Of a DNA stretch of 55,054 bases, positions 25,043-33,259 are shown one piece after another. The stretch's first letter is position 1. Each line of letters opens with the position of its first letter. Source of the DNA: Acidobacteriota bacterium (GTDB lineage Bacteria > Acidobacteriota > Vicinamibacteria > Marinacidobacterales > Marinacidobacteraceae); assembly GCA_022826195.1 (NCBI GenBank), contig JAJDVI010000026.1, positions 1-55,054 of the forward strand. Direction: 5' to 3'. The notes under the pieces were generated by a model. It had not been told where the DNA came from, did no database searches, and was given only the letters and a program-made list of their open reading frames with translations. Both the position numbers and the translations under genes were made by a program.

Positions 25043-26260
25043 TCAAGCGGCTTCGGCCGTCGATCCGGCGAATCCCGCTCCTTCGCCCGCGCTCCCGGCG
25101 AGGAACGCGGCCCACTCCTCCATGAGCGCCCGCCGCCGCTCGAACAGGTCCGTGCGCCGGTAGGCCGCCTCGATGCGGTTCGTGTTCACATGGGCCAGCG
25201 CCAGCTCGCACACCTCGCGCGGCGCGTCCGTGCACTCGGCCGCCCAGTCCCGGAAGCTCGAACGGAACCCGTGCGGCACCGCGCCGATCCCGAGATCCCG
25301 CACCAGCTTCGAGATCGCCATTTCAGACAGCGAGCGGCCCCGCACCGAGGGGAACACCACGCCCGAGCCGTCCGCCAGACCACGCGCCGCGCGGAGCACC
25401 GCCAGTGCTCCGGCGGAGAGCGGAACCCGGTGCTCCCGTCCCGTCTTCATCCGCTCCGGCGGGATGCGCCACTCCCGCGCCTCAAGGTCGATCTCGTCCC
25501 ACCGCGCGCCGCGGACCTCCCCGCTCCGGCACGCCGTCAGCACCAGGAACTCGAACGCCAGCACCGTCGCGAGATATGCCCCGGAACCGCGCACCGTCTC
25601 GATGGCCCCGGCAACCTCCGCATACGGCAGCGCGGCGAGATGCTGCGCCCGGACCCCGTTCTTGGGCAGCGCCGCGCCGATGGCCTCACCGGCCGGGTTG
25701 TCCTCCCGGTAGCCCTGCGCCACCGCCCACCGCATCACCGCTCCGATCCGCTGGCGAACCCGACGTGCCGTCACCCGCTTCCCGTTCCAGATCGGCAGCA
25801 GCACCGCCATCACGTCCGCCGTGGTGATCCGGTCCACCGGCCTTCCGCCGAGCTGCGGCACCGCATAGTCGCGGAGCGTGGCCCGCCAGTCCTTCTCGGA
25901 CTTGCTGCCGTCCTTCCAGCCGGCCCGGTGCACCGCGATCACCTTCTCGACGGCTTCCTCGAAGGTGGGGACGGTCCGCTTCCGGCCAGTCACCAGTTCC
26001 CCGCGTCGGCGCGCCGCAAGGTTCAGGGCGCACTTCTCGCGGGCCTCGGCCAGGCTGACGTGGGGCCAGGACCCGAGGCCGAGATTGCGCTGGCGGCCGT
26101 CGATGTTGATGCGCTGCGCCCAGGACTTGGCCAGGTGGCCGCGGGTCGTATGCTTGACGAGCAGTGAGAGGCCACCGGAGCCGCGTCCGTCGCCGTAGCG
26201 TCCGGGTCGTTCAACGGTGGCGACGAAGCGGGCGGAGAGTCGGTAGGGTCGTTCCATCAT
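25043..26260 (-). CDS. Tyrosine site-specific integrase, P4 type
   Basis: This 405-aa recombinase has an N-terminal DUF4102-like arm-binding domain (about residues 1-95, with LGLGSWPHVSLAEARE), a core-binding SAM-like domain (about 98-195), and a catalytic domain (about 205-375). All catalytic residues are present: Arg245 in TACRSGE, Lys272, His330 and Arg333 in HGFRSSF, His357, and nucleophile Tyr367 in the family-typical AAYRRTDLFERRR context. It would integrate or excise a genomic island. ATG codons at 26260 and 26257 both fit. No intact tRNA and no att pair could be identified next to it. Its partner is the winged-helix-like gene downstream. The C-terminal tail is Ala/Gly-rich. Confidence 0.93.
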   Translation of the reverse strand: MMERPYRLSARFVATVERPGRYGDGRGSGGLSLLVKHTTRGHLAKSWAQRINIDGRQRNLGLGSWPHVSLAEAREKCALNLAARRRGELVTGRKRTVPTFEEAVEKVIAVHRAGWKDGSKSEKDWRATLRDYAVPQLGGRPVDRITTADVMAVLLPIWNGKRVTARRVRQRIGAVMRWAVAQGYREDNPAGEAIGAALPKNGVRAQHLAALPYAEVAGAIETVRGSGAYLATVLAFEFLVLTACRSGEVRGARWDEIDLEAREWRIPPERMKTGREHRVPLSAGALAVLRAARGLADGSGVVFPSVRGRSLSEMAISKLVRDLGIGAVPHGFRSSFRDWAAECTDAPREVCELALAHVNTNRIEAAYRRTDLFERRRALMEEWAAFLAGSAGEGAGFAGSTAEAA

Positions 26261-26362
26261 GTGTTTTTCGTTCCTGCGGAGGGTTCGTGGTTCCTGTGAC
26301 TACCAAGTGGATATCAGAAAAACGGCGGGAACGAGCGGACTTCGGTCGCTCCCGGATGGAAC

Positions 26363-26371
26363 ATTGTAGCA
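26363..26371 (-). promoter_or_regulatory. Extended -10 promoter candidate for the integrase
   Basis: On the minus strand the motif reads TGC-TACAAT, a consensus extended -10. It lies in an AT-richer pocket about 100 nt upstream of the integrase ATG. A clear -35 is absent, which extended -10 promoters tolerate. Confidence 0.4.
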
Positions 26372-26502
26372 CAGTAAGACGTTGACAGACGGTCATATTA
26401 GGGGACTACCGTGGCACCTGCCGGAACCGTTCGGAATGGCCATATTGCCGACCTCCGGTCGGCATCGCGCGGGAGCGCGAAACCCGCGTCGATGGTGCTG
26501 CT

Positions 26503-27459
26503 CTACGGCGATGTGGGGGCTGGCGTTGCGCCATTCCCAACTGGAATCACGCCGCGTGGGTTGGCTGCGGCATGCGTTTCGCGGCCTTCGGCCGCGATGC
26601 CGGCCGGAGGCCGGCGCTCCGCGGCGAGGAGCGCGCGTTTGCGCTCGAGGCCCCAGCGATAGCCGCCGAGGTTGCCGTCCCCCCGCAGCACGCGGTGGCA
26701 GGGCACCAGGACGGCGACGCGGTTCGCCGCGCAGGCCGAAGCAACGGCCCGCGCCGCTCCGGGCCGTTCGATTCCGGCGGCCAGCTCCCCGTAGCTGACC
26801 ACCTCGCCCTCCCGCACGCTCAGGAGAAAGCGCCAGACCTTCACCTGGAAGGCCGTTCCGCGGAGGTCGAGCGGCAGGTCGGGACGCGGGGCGCCGCCAG
26901 CAAGGTGCGCGTCCAGCGCCGTGACCCAGGCGTCCAGTTCGGGAGCCTCCTGCGCCGACGACGCGATGAGGGCCGCGTTCGGAAACTCCGCGCGTAGCTG
27001 CTGGAGAAGGACCTCCTCGTCCTCCCCGAACTGCACGAAGGCGACGCCGCGGTCGGTGGCCGCCATCAACAGGGCGCCGAGCGCCGTGTCCCGGCAGGCA
27101 TAGGCGATCGTCTCGCCGACGCCGCCGGAGCGGTAGGCGCCCGGCGTCATCCCGATGTTGCGGACGCGCTCGCCGTAGACCCGGCTCAGGGAGCCGAACC
27201 CGGCCGAGAAGATCGCGCCGGTGACGTCGTCCCCTTCCTTGAGCGCCGCCTTGAGGCGCTTCATGCGAACGGCGTCCTGGTACGCCCTGGGCGAGACGCC
27301 GAACGCCGCTTTGAAGACGCGCTGCAGGTGCGACGGCGAAAGACGCACGCGCTCCGCGAGTTCCCTGAGCGTCAGGCGCTCCTCGGCGTGGGCCTCGATG
27401 AATCGGGCGGTGTCCGCCAGCCGGGTCAGCGCCGGTTCGGGTTCGGATGGCATCGGCAT
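26503..27459 (-). CDS. AdaA/Ogt-like: AraC-type HTH fused to O6-alkylguanine-DNA methyltransferase
   Basis: This 318-aa protein has an AraC-type double helix-turn-helix (about residues 15-105: LTLRELAERVRLSPSHLQRVFKAAFGVSP). A ribonuclease-like linker domain (about 110-215) and the methyltransferase domain (about 220-300) follow. The active-site motif is VPCHRV (Cys254), preceded by FQVKVWRFLLSV and followed by LGGYRWGLERK. It repairs O6-methylguanine by suicidal transfer. The HTH suggests that it also activates genes. It lacks the N-terminal zinc/phosphotriester domain of full-length Ada. The C-terminal tail after AAERR is encoded by a palindromic intergenic repeat (26591-26619), so the natural end was probably extended by repeat insertion. 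The start is ATG 27459 or 27453. Confidence 0.9.
   Translation of the reverse strand: MPMPSEPEPALTRLADTARFIEAHAEERLTLRELAERVRLSPSHLQRVFKAAFGVSPRAYQDAVRMKRLKAALKEGDDVTGAIFSAGFGSLSRVYGERVRNIGMTPGAYRSGGVGETIAYACRDTALGALLMAATDRGVAFVQFGEDEEVLLQQLRAEFPNAALIASSAQEAPELDAWVTALDAHLAGGAPRPDLPLDLRGTAFQVKVWRFLLSVREGEVVSYGELAAGIERPGAARAVASACAANRVAVLVPCHRVLRGDGNLGGYRWGLERKRALLAAERRPPAGIAAEGRETHAAANPRGVIPVGNGATPAPTSP
26591..26619. repeat. GC palindromic (REP-like) repeat, copy 1
   Basis: A 29-bp sequence containing GCCGGCC-GGA-GGCCGGC, identical to 32820-32848. Here it lies within the 3' end of the methyltransferase gene. Confidence 0.75.
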
Positions 27460-27527
27460 GGTTTCAGCTCCCGACGTGATTCCAGCGCAGCCGCCCCCGC
27501 GCGTCCATCCGTTTCTTGTGGCCGAAT

Positions 27528-29720
27528 CTACGGATCCACCTCGAAGACGAAGCGCATGCCGGTCTCGAGGTGCTCCGCGATGTGGCAGTGCGCCATCCAC
27601 TTCCCGGGATTCGTGATCTCGAGCAGGAGGTCCACGGTCTCCCCCGCCGCGATGAGCACGGTGTCCTTGAAGACCTGGTTCGTGACCGGCGCGCCGTTCC
27701 GGCGCAGCACCAGGAACCGCTGGCCGTGGATGTGGAAGGGGTGCTGCATCGCGTGGAGGGCCGCCGCGTCGTTCTCGATCCGGACGGTGACCACGTCCCC
27801 GATCTGAAAGCGCCAGGCGATGTCCATGTCCTCGCGGCCGGTCGCCGGCTCGCGCACGATCCAGCGGACCTCCTCCGGGGTGGCCACCGAGTTCATCATC
27901 GGCATGGTGTCCGCCCACTCGACCGCCGGGAAGAAGACCCGGTCGGCGCGCATGCGCTGCATGATGGCGGGATCGAGGCCGGTCACCTCCATCGTGAGCA
28001 GGAGTTCGTGGTCCGGCGCCCGGTCGAAGTGGCTCCGGAAGCGCGCCACGTCCTCCACCACCGGAGCGTTCTCCCGCAGGTCGCCGTAACCCGGCGCGGC
28101 CGCGGGGTCGGCGTCGCGGTCGCGGACCCGAACGGTCCCCAGCCGGGTGACCCGCGAGAAGTAGCCGCCGAAGGTGTGCTCGAGCGGGCGCACCCGGTTC
28201 TCGAGGGCGTGCTCTCCCGCCGTCTCGTAGCGGACCTCCACGATGTAGCGCTCGGCGGGCGCCAGCGTCACCGAATCCACCCACGTCTCGCGCTCGAACT
28301 TCGAGAGGTCGGAGCCCACGACCTTGATCCGGTGCGTGCCCGGTTCGCCGAACGACAGGTTGAAGGTGCGGGTGTTCGAGACGTTCGTGAGGAAGAATCG
28401 GACGACCTCGCCCCGGTCGAGCTCCAGCGCGTACTCCGGCTCCCCGTTCACGAGCATCAGGTTGCCGAAGCGGCCCATGAGCGAATGGGTGGCGCGCTCG
28501 GTCCCGAAGGGGAAAAGCCCCCCGTCGTCGGCGATCAGGAGGTCGTCGAGCATGAGGATCTCCTCCCGGTGCACCGGCGCGTACCACGTCTCGGGCGGGG
28601 CCTCGACCAGCATGTTCCCGTAGAGCCCGAGGTCCTGCTGGACCTCCTCGCGGTGGTGGGGGTGGTACCAGTAGAGGCCGGCGTCCGGGAAGAAGAGCCG
28701 GTACTCGAAGCGCCCGCCGGGGGGGACCGGGTCCTGGGTGAGGTGCGGCACCCCGTCGAAGGCGTTGTCGAGGCGGAGCCCGTGCCAGTGGATCGCGGTG
28801 GGCCAGGACGTGTGGTTCTCGAAGTTGACGAAGATCGTGGAGTCCTGGTCCACATGGATCAGGGGTCCGGGGTACTGCCCGTTGAAGCCGTACATCACGT
28901 AGTCGCGGCCGTGGATGGTCCGGCGGACCCGTTCTGCGGTCAGGTCGAGCGTCTGCCCGTCCTGGAGCCGCACGACCTGCGAGGGAACGGCGTCCGGGAG
29001 CGTCTCGTCCGCCGTGACCCGGGGCAGGAACGGCAGCGGCTCGGGCCGCAGGTGCCCGAGCCCCGGGACCATGGGCGTCTCCGGAAGCATCGGCGGGTGC
29101 GACCAGGCGGGCTCGCCGGACGCCGGTCCGTGCCCCATCGCCGCGTGGTCCATCGCGCCGTGGTCCATGGGGAGGGCGGCGCTCTCGCCGGTGCCGGTCA
29201 CCGGGACCATGAGGTGGTTGTCGGGCAGGATGCGGGTGGACGGCGAGGCGCCCCGGAGGATGAGCCGGCCGGTGCGGCGCTGGACGTCCGCCATGGGCTC
29301 GGCGCTGATCAGGATCACGAACTTGTCGAAGGCGACGGGGCCGAGACCGGCGAAGGTCCCGTTGCCGACCTCGCCGAGCCGTACCACCGGGTCCATGATG
29401 GGTGTCGTCGCCCAGGCGACGTAGGTGCGGTAGTCGCCGAGCGAAGTGGGGTCGGGGAGTCCGTCGATCTCGAGGTCGAGCCGGTAGCGCTGGCTGCCGT
29501 CGCGGGTTACGGAGACGCCGAAGGGGCTCGGGTCCCAGCGGAGGAAGGCGGTGCCGCCGGCGGGGGCGAGATCCGGGGTGGGGTAGAGGGCGATGCGGTG
29601 GAGGCCGGGGGCGCCCCAGTTGGATCGGTCGGGGGTTGGGGGTGTTTGCTGCGTCGCGCCCGGGTTGGGCATCAGGAGGGCGGTGAACGCGACGAGGACT
29701 GCTACCCGGCGACTCTCCAT
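27528..29720 (-). CDS. Multicopper oxidase with N-terminal extension
   Basis: This 730-aa secreted cuproenzyme is likely to oxidise metal ions or phenolics in the periplasm, as CopA/CueO-like enzymes do. The four copper motifs are intact: HWHG (311-314), WYHPHH (351-356), HPFHIHG (660-666) and HCHIAEHLETGM (711-722). A signal peptide is followed by about 170 residues of a beta-rich extension not found in minimal laccases. A His/Met-rich segment MDHGAMDHAAMGHG comes next, as in copper-resistance CopA proteins. The ATG at 29720 is given. A GTG at 29732 has a better placed GGGAG and would add four residues. It is divergent from the cupin and TonB-receptor genes. Confidence 0.92.
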   Translation of the reverse strand: MESRRVAVLVAFTALLMPNPGATQQTPPTPDRSNWGAPGLHRIALYPTPDLAPAGGTAFLRWDPSPFGVSVTRDGSQRYRLDLEIDGLPDPTSLGDYRTYVAWATTPIMDPVVRLGEVGNGTFAGLGPVAFDKFVILISAEPMADVQRRTGRLILRGASPSTRILPDNHLMVPVTGTGESAALPMDHGAMDHAAMGHGPASGEPAWSHPPMLPETPMVPGLGHLRPEPLPFLPRVTADETLPDAVPSQVVRLQDGQTLDLTAERVRRTIHGRDYVMYGFNGQYPGPLIHVDQDSTIFVNFENHTSWPTAIHWHGLRLDNAFDGVPHLTQDPVPPGGRFEYRLFFPDAGLYWYHPHHREEVQQDLGLYGNMLVEAPPETWYAPVHREEILMLDDLLIADDGGLFPFGTERATHSLMGRFGNLMLVNGEPEYALELDRGEVVRFFLTNVSNTRTFNLSFGEPGTHRIKVVGSDLSKFERETWVDSVTLAPAERYIVEVRYETAGEHALENRVRPLEHTFGGYFSRVTRLGTVRVRDRDADPAAAPGYGDLRENAPVVEDVARFRSHFDRAPDHELLLTMEVTGLDPAIMQRMRADRVFFPAVEWADTMPMMNSVATPEEVRWIVREPATGREDMDIAWRFQIGDVVTVRIENDAAALHAMQHPFHIHGQRFLVLRRNGAPVTNQVFKDTVLIAAGETVDLLLEITNPGKWMAHCHIAEHLETGMRFVFEVDP

Positions 29721-29800
29721 GCGCGCTGTCACAAGCCCTGTCTCCCGACGACCGAATGCGGTTTGTATGGTAGCGGCGGGTTGGGTGGTGAGGGTGGGTG

Positions 29801-29860
29801 GGGTTGCGACGTGCGCGGCGCGGAGCGCCGCGGTGCCGGTCTGGAGACCGGCGTTCCAAG
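29801..29860 (-). repeat. Palindromic repeat family 2, inverted copy
   Basis: The minus strand reads CTTGGAACGCCGGTCTCC, AGACCGGCACCGCGGCG, CTCCGCGCCGCGCACGTC. It matches 38759-38820 almost base for base in opposite orientation. It contains two nested hairpins (GCCGGTCTCCAGACCGGC and GCGGCGCTCCGCGCCGC). It lies between the divergent oxidase and cupin genes. Confidence 0.8.
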
Positions 29861-29891
29861 CCTGCGGCGGCATCCTGTTAATTTGCGGCGG

Positions 29892-30494
29892 ATGCGCCGT
29901 TTCCGACTTCTCTTGCTGACCGTTCTGGTGGCTGCATTCGCAGCGGCCGAGGACGGGACCCTCGTGCTGGACAATGACTATGCCGCGGTCCACCGGAACG
30001 CCGCGCCGTGCGCGGAGGCGGGTCCCGGTTGCGGGGACCGGGTGGTGGTCGCGTTCGGGGAGGTGAAGATCGCCGCCGGTGGTTCCACCGTCGAGCTCGG
30101 GTACGCCGAGGTCTTCGTGGCGGAGGCGGGGACCTCCTACGAGATCCAGGGGGACTTCGCGGAGGTCAACCTGAAGCCGGATCCGCCGACGGTGGAGGGC
30201 CCGGCGGTCGCCATCCCCGCCGGCAAGAACGAACGGCTGCACGACGCCGAGGACTACTTCGTGTTCGAGGAGCGGCTCGAACCCGGGGACATCCGGGAGC
30301 GGCACTCGCACGCCCAGCGGGTGGTGCTCGTGATGGGCGCCACCGAGCTGCAGCAGTGGCCCGACGGCGCCGACGAGGTGTTCAAGACCCAGGTCCCGGG
30401 CACCATCAAGTTCAACCCGCCGGTGGTGCACATCGTCAAGAACATCGGGGACGCGCCGCTCCGGAACATCGTCATCGAACTGATTCCGCGCTGA
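29892..30494 (+). CDS. Secreted cupin-fold protein
   Basis: This 200-aa protein has a signal peptide (MRRFRLLLLTVLVAAFAAA, about residues 1-19). It appears to contain two cupin-like beta-barrel halves: one around GEVKIAAGGSTVELG and one with the metal-binding pattern EPGDIRERHSHAQRVVLVM, where the two His (HSH) and a Glu would bind a metal. The remaining part (KFNPPVVHIVKNIG) gives a further His. It starts the run of + strand genes 7 nt before the first TonB-dependent receptor, so it is probably co-transcribed. A role in metal binding or sensing outside the cytoplasm is inferred from the context. There is no good ribosome-binding site. Confidence 0.7.
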   Translation: MRRFRLLLLTVLVAAFAAAEDGTLVLDNDYAAVHRNAAPCAEAGPGCGDRVVVAFGEVKIAAGGSTVELGYAEVFVAEAGTSYEIQGDFAEVNLKPDPPTVEGPAVAIPAGKNERLHDAEDYFVFEERLEPGDIRERHSHAQRVVLVMGATELQQWPDGADEVFKTQVPGTIKFNPPVVHIVKNIGDAPLRNIVIELIPR

Positions 30495-30501
30495 TCCATC
30501 C

Positions 30502-32784
30502 GTGTCGGCCCGACGCACCGCCGGTCTCGTCCTGGCGGGCGCGCTCATCGCGGGCGGCGCGGCCGCCCAGTCGCGGATCACCGGCCAGGTCCTCGTGGAC
30601 GCCAGCGGGACTCCGGCCGGGGGCGCCGAGGTGACGCTCCGCGAAACCGGCGCGGCGACCACCGCCGACGCGGACGGCCGGTTCGCGTTCGAGGGGATGA
30701 ACGTCGGGACCCGGATCACGATCCACGCCCAGCTCGGATTCCTGTGGGGCGAAGCCGGCCTGACGCTGGAAACCGATCCCGGTCCCCAGATCGTCCTCCC
30801 GGACGCGGTCCGCATCGCGTTCCGCGGGACCGCCCACGAACACGTCACGGTGACCGCGGCCTCCGGCGCATCGTCGGGGCTGGCGGAGTTCGGGTCGGCG
30901 TCCTCCGTCGAGGGCCTCGACCTGATCGAGGGCGTGCCCAGCCTCGCGGAGCTGCTCGAAGGCGCCCCCGGCGTGGCGATCCGCAGTCTCGGTCCCGGCG
31001 CCGCGCGCCCCATCATCCGCGGGTTCGACGGCGACCGGGTGCTGATCACCGAAGACGGGGTGCGCACCGGCGACATCGGCAGCCAGGCGGCCGAGCAGGG
31101 AACGATCGCGGACCCCACCCAGGCGGACCGGATCGAGGTCGTGCGCGGACCGGCGGCCCTGCTCTACGGGACGAACGCGGTCGGGGGCGTGGTGAACGTG
31201 GTTTCCGCCGGCTCGCAGTTGGCGCACGGCGCGGCCTCCGGGTTCGAGGGCCGGGCCAGCCTCGGCGCCGGGAGCGCCGACGAAGGGCGCTACGCCGGCG
31301 CGCGGATTCACGCCGGCGGGGACGGGTGGTTCGCCTGGGGCGGGGGCAATACCCGGAGGACCGGCGACTACCAGTCGCCGCTGGGCGACGTGGACGGCTC
31401 GGACACCGCGCTGGACCAGGGCGAGGCCGGCCTCGGACTCCGCGGCGACCGCGCCTGGCTCTCGGCAGGCGTCCGCCTCGACGACAGCCGCTACGGCGTC
31501 CCGCTCGCGGGGATGCTCCACGGCGCCGACGAGGGGGAGGAGGAGACGGTGGACGTGACCATGGAGCGGCGGCAGGTGCGGACAGACTTCGGATTCGAGG
31601 ACCTGGGGGGCTTCTTCGAGACCGCGTCGTTCACGGCGCGCTACAGCGAGTTCGTCCAGGACGAGATCGAAACGGAGGGCGACGGGCCCCCCGAACTCGA
31701 GACCCACCACGAGAACCGGTCGCTCGTCTTCCGCGGCGAGCTGGAGGGATCTCGCGGGCGCTTCCAGAGCCGGGTAGGAGGCTGGGCGAACCTCCGGGAG
31801 TTCACCTCCGCGGGCCCGGAAGCGCTGGCCCCCGACACCCGCCACACCGCGCTCGCCGCCTTCGCGCTGGGAGAGGTCCAGGCAACGGACCGGCTCAGCG
31901 TGCTGCTCGGCGCCCGGCTGGAGAACAACGCGTATGACGCGGACGATCGCCCGGAACCCGGGGAGGGCGACGACGATGATGAGGAAGTGGAGGGGGGCGA
32001 GGAGTTCGAGCCGCCCGCGGTGGTGGACCGGGAGTTCCTGGGAGCCTCGGCGAGCGCGGGGCTGCGGCTGGATCTGGACGACGAACACGCCCTCGTGGGG
32101 ACCGCGACGCTCTCGACCCGCGCCCCGGCGCTCGAGGAGCTCTACAACTTCGGCCTCGACGCCGGCATCCAGGCCTTCGAGATCGGAAACCCCCTCCTGG
32201 AGCGGGAGCGGTCGCGCGGGTTCGACCTGAGCCTCCGGCGCGATTCGGACACCTTCGCCGGCAGCGTGGGGGTCTTCCGATACGGCATCGACAACTTCAC
32301 CTACGGGGCCACCGCCGGAGGCCGGGGCGGGGTCACGGTGATCTCGACCGAGCAGGCCGACGCCCGTCACCTCGGATTCGAGGCCGACGGCCGCGTCCGG
32401 CTCGGCAGCGCCGACCTGACCGCGAGCGCCTCGTGGGTGGACGCGGAGTTCCCCGAACTCGGCCGGCACGCGCCCCGGATCCCGCCGCTGAACGGGCAGG
32501 TGAAACTCGATGTCCCGGTCCGCAGCCTGCGGATCGCGCCCCGGCTGCGCTGGGCCGCCCGGATGGACCGCCTCTACGCCGGGGAGACGCCGACCGACGG
32601 CTACGCGGTGCTCGACCTGACGGTGTCCTGGCTGCTCCTCACCGGGAACGCGACCCACCACCTGTCGCTCGTGGGACACAACCTCACGGACGCGGTCTAC
32701 CGGCGCCACACCTCGGTGATCAAGGACGTGGCGCCGCAGGTGGGGCGGGGGGTCCGGGTCAGCTATTCCGTCCGGTTCTTCTAG
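30502..32784 (+). CDS. TonB-dependent receptor 1, ZnuD-like with carboxypeptidase-regulatory N-terminus
   Basis: This 760-aa outer-membrane receptor has a signal peptide (about residues 1-22) and a CarboxypepD_reg-like domain (about 25-105). The plug (about 110-235) contains the motifs RPIIRGFDGDRVLITEDGVR, ADRIEVVRGPAALLYG and NAVGGVVNV. A 22-stranded barrel follows and ends in an aromatic strand (YSVRFF). The plug motifs are those of ZnuD-type metal receptors. An acidic loop of about 20 Asp/Glu-rich residues (around 490-510) is unusual. The start is GTG at 30502. It is paralogous throughout to the receptor at 33260. The neighbouring oxidase and His-containing small protein support copper or zinc as substrate; this is inference. 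Confidence 0.88.
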   Translation: MSARRTAGLVLAGALIAGGAAAQSRITGQVLVDASGTPAGGAEVTLRETGAATTADADGRFAFEGMNVGTRITIHAQLGFLWGEAGLTLETDPGPQIVLPDAVRIAFRGTAHEHVTVTAASGASSGLAEFGSASSVEGLDLIEGVPSLAELLEGAPGVAIRSLGPGAARPIIRGFDGDRVLITEDGVRTGDIGSQAAEQGTIADPTQADRIEVVRGPAALLYGTNAVGGVVNVVSAGSQLAHGAASGFEGRASLGAGSADEGRYAGARIHAGGDGWFAWGGGNTRRTGDYQSPLGDVDGSDTALDQGEAGLGLRGDRAWLSAGVRLDDSRYGVPLAGMLHGADEGEEETVDVTMERRQVRTDFGFEDLGGFFETASFTARYSEFVQDEIETEGDGPPELETHHENRSLVFRGELEGSRGRFQSRVGGWANLREFTSAGPEALAPDTRHTALAAFALGEVQATDRLSVLLGARLENNAYDADDRPEPGEGDDDDEEVEGGEEFEPPAVVDREFLGASASAGLRLDLDDEHALVGTATLSTRAPALEELYNFGLDAGIQAFEIGNPLLERERSRGFDLSLRRDSDTFAGSVGVFRYGIDNFTYGATAGGRGGVTVISTEQADARHLGFEADGRVRLGSADLTASASWVDAEFPELGRHAPRIPPLNGQVKLDVPVRSLRIAPRLRWAARMDRLYAGETPTDGYAVLDLTVSWLLLTGNATHHLSLVGHNLTDAVYRRHTSVIKDVAPQVGRGVRVSYSVRFF

Positions 32785-32819
32785 TCCGAACGAAGCAACC
32801 CTGTCGCGGCCCACGCGGG

Positions 32820-32848
32820 CCGCGATGCCGGCCGGAGGCCGGCGCTCC
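32820..32848. repeat. GC palindromic (REP-like) repeat, copy 2
   Basis: Identical over 29 bp to 26591-26619. It is intergenic here, 35 bp after the stop of receptor 1 and ahead of the small CGIC protein gene. Confidence 0.75.
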
Positions 32849-32887
32849 GAGCCGGTGTTAGCATCGCCGGTTGCAGGTCCCACCGCG

Positions 32888-33166
32888 GTGAAGCTCGTCA
32901 GCCTCTGGTCTCGATTCCTCGCGGGTGCGGCCGTGGCCGCCCTGGTGCTGGCCACCCCACTGGCGGTCCAGGCGCACGAACATCCAGGCCAGACGGACTC
33001 CCCCTGCGGGATCTGCAAGATCGCGGAAACCGGAGTCCCCGCTCTCGAGGGCGGGCCGGAACTCCCCGTCCCGCGGCACGAGTCGAAGCCCGGCGCCCAG
33101 GCGGTTCCTTTCGCCGCCTCGGAGCCCGCCCCGACTCCGGCGGTCCCCCGCGCACCGCCCGCCTGA
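32888..33166 (+). CDS. Small periplasmic CGIC protein between two receptors
   Basis: A 92-aa product from GTG 32888. A basic/hydrophobic leader (about residues 1-26, ending AVQA) is followed by HEHPGQTDSPCGICK, then a Pro/Ala-rich, low-complexity tail. The paired His and CxxC could bind a metal. Small His/Cys secreted proteins of similar layout (DUF2946 type) are often encoded beside TonB-dependent metal receptors. The frame is open from 32825, but that part encodes the palindromic repeat. The ribosome-binding site is weak (AGGT). It is sandwiched between two paralogous receptor genes in the same direction. Confidence 0.55.
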   Translation: MKLVSLWSRFLAGAAVAALVLATPLAVQAHEHPGQTDSPCGICKIAETGVPALEGGPELPVPRHESKPGAQAVPFAASEPAPTPAVPRAPPA

Positions 33167-33259
33167 CGGTCGGCAATCCAGGTCGGGAACCGTTCGGCCC
33201 CGTCGGCGGCCTCTGAACGTCCGGTTCCTCCGCACCCAAGAGCCCCAGGAGGTCCCACC

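Noticed and set aside
24049..25125. Plus-strand open frame of 358 codons across the winged-helix gene and the integrase 3' end
   Set aside because: Gly/Ala/Arg-rich shadow with no ribosome-binding site; the minus-strand integrase and partner explain the region.
26386..26420. TTGACA on the plus strand near 26382 as a promoter
   Set aside because: No acceptable -10 follows at 16-18 nt, and there is no plus-strand gene downstream.
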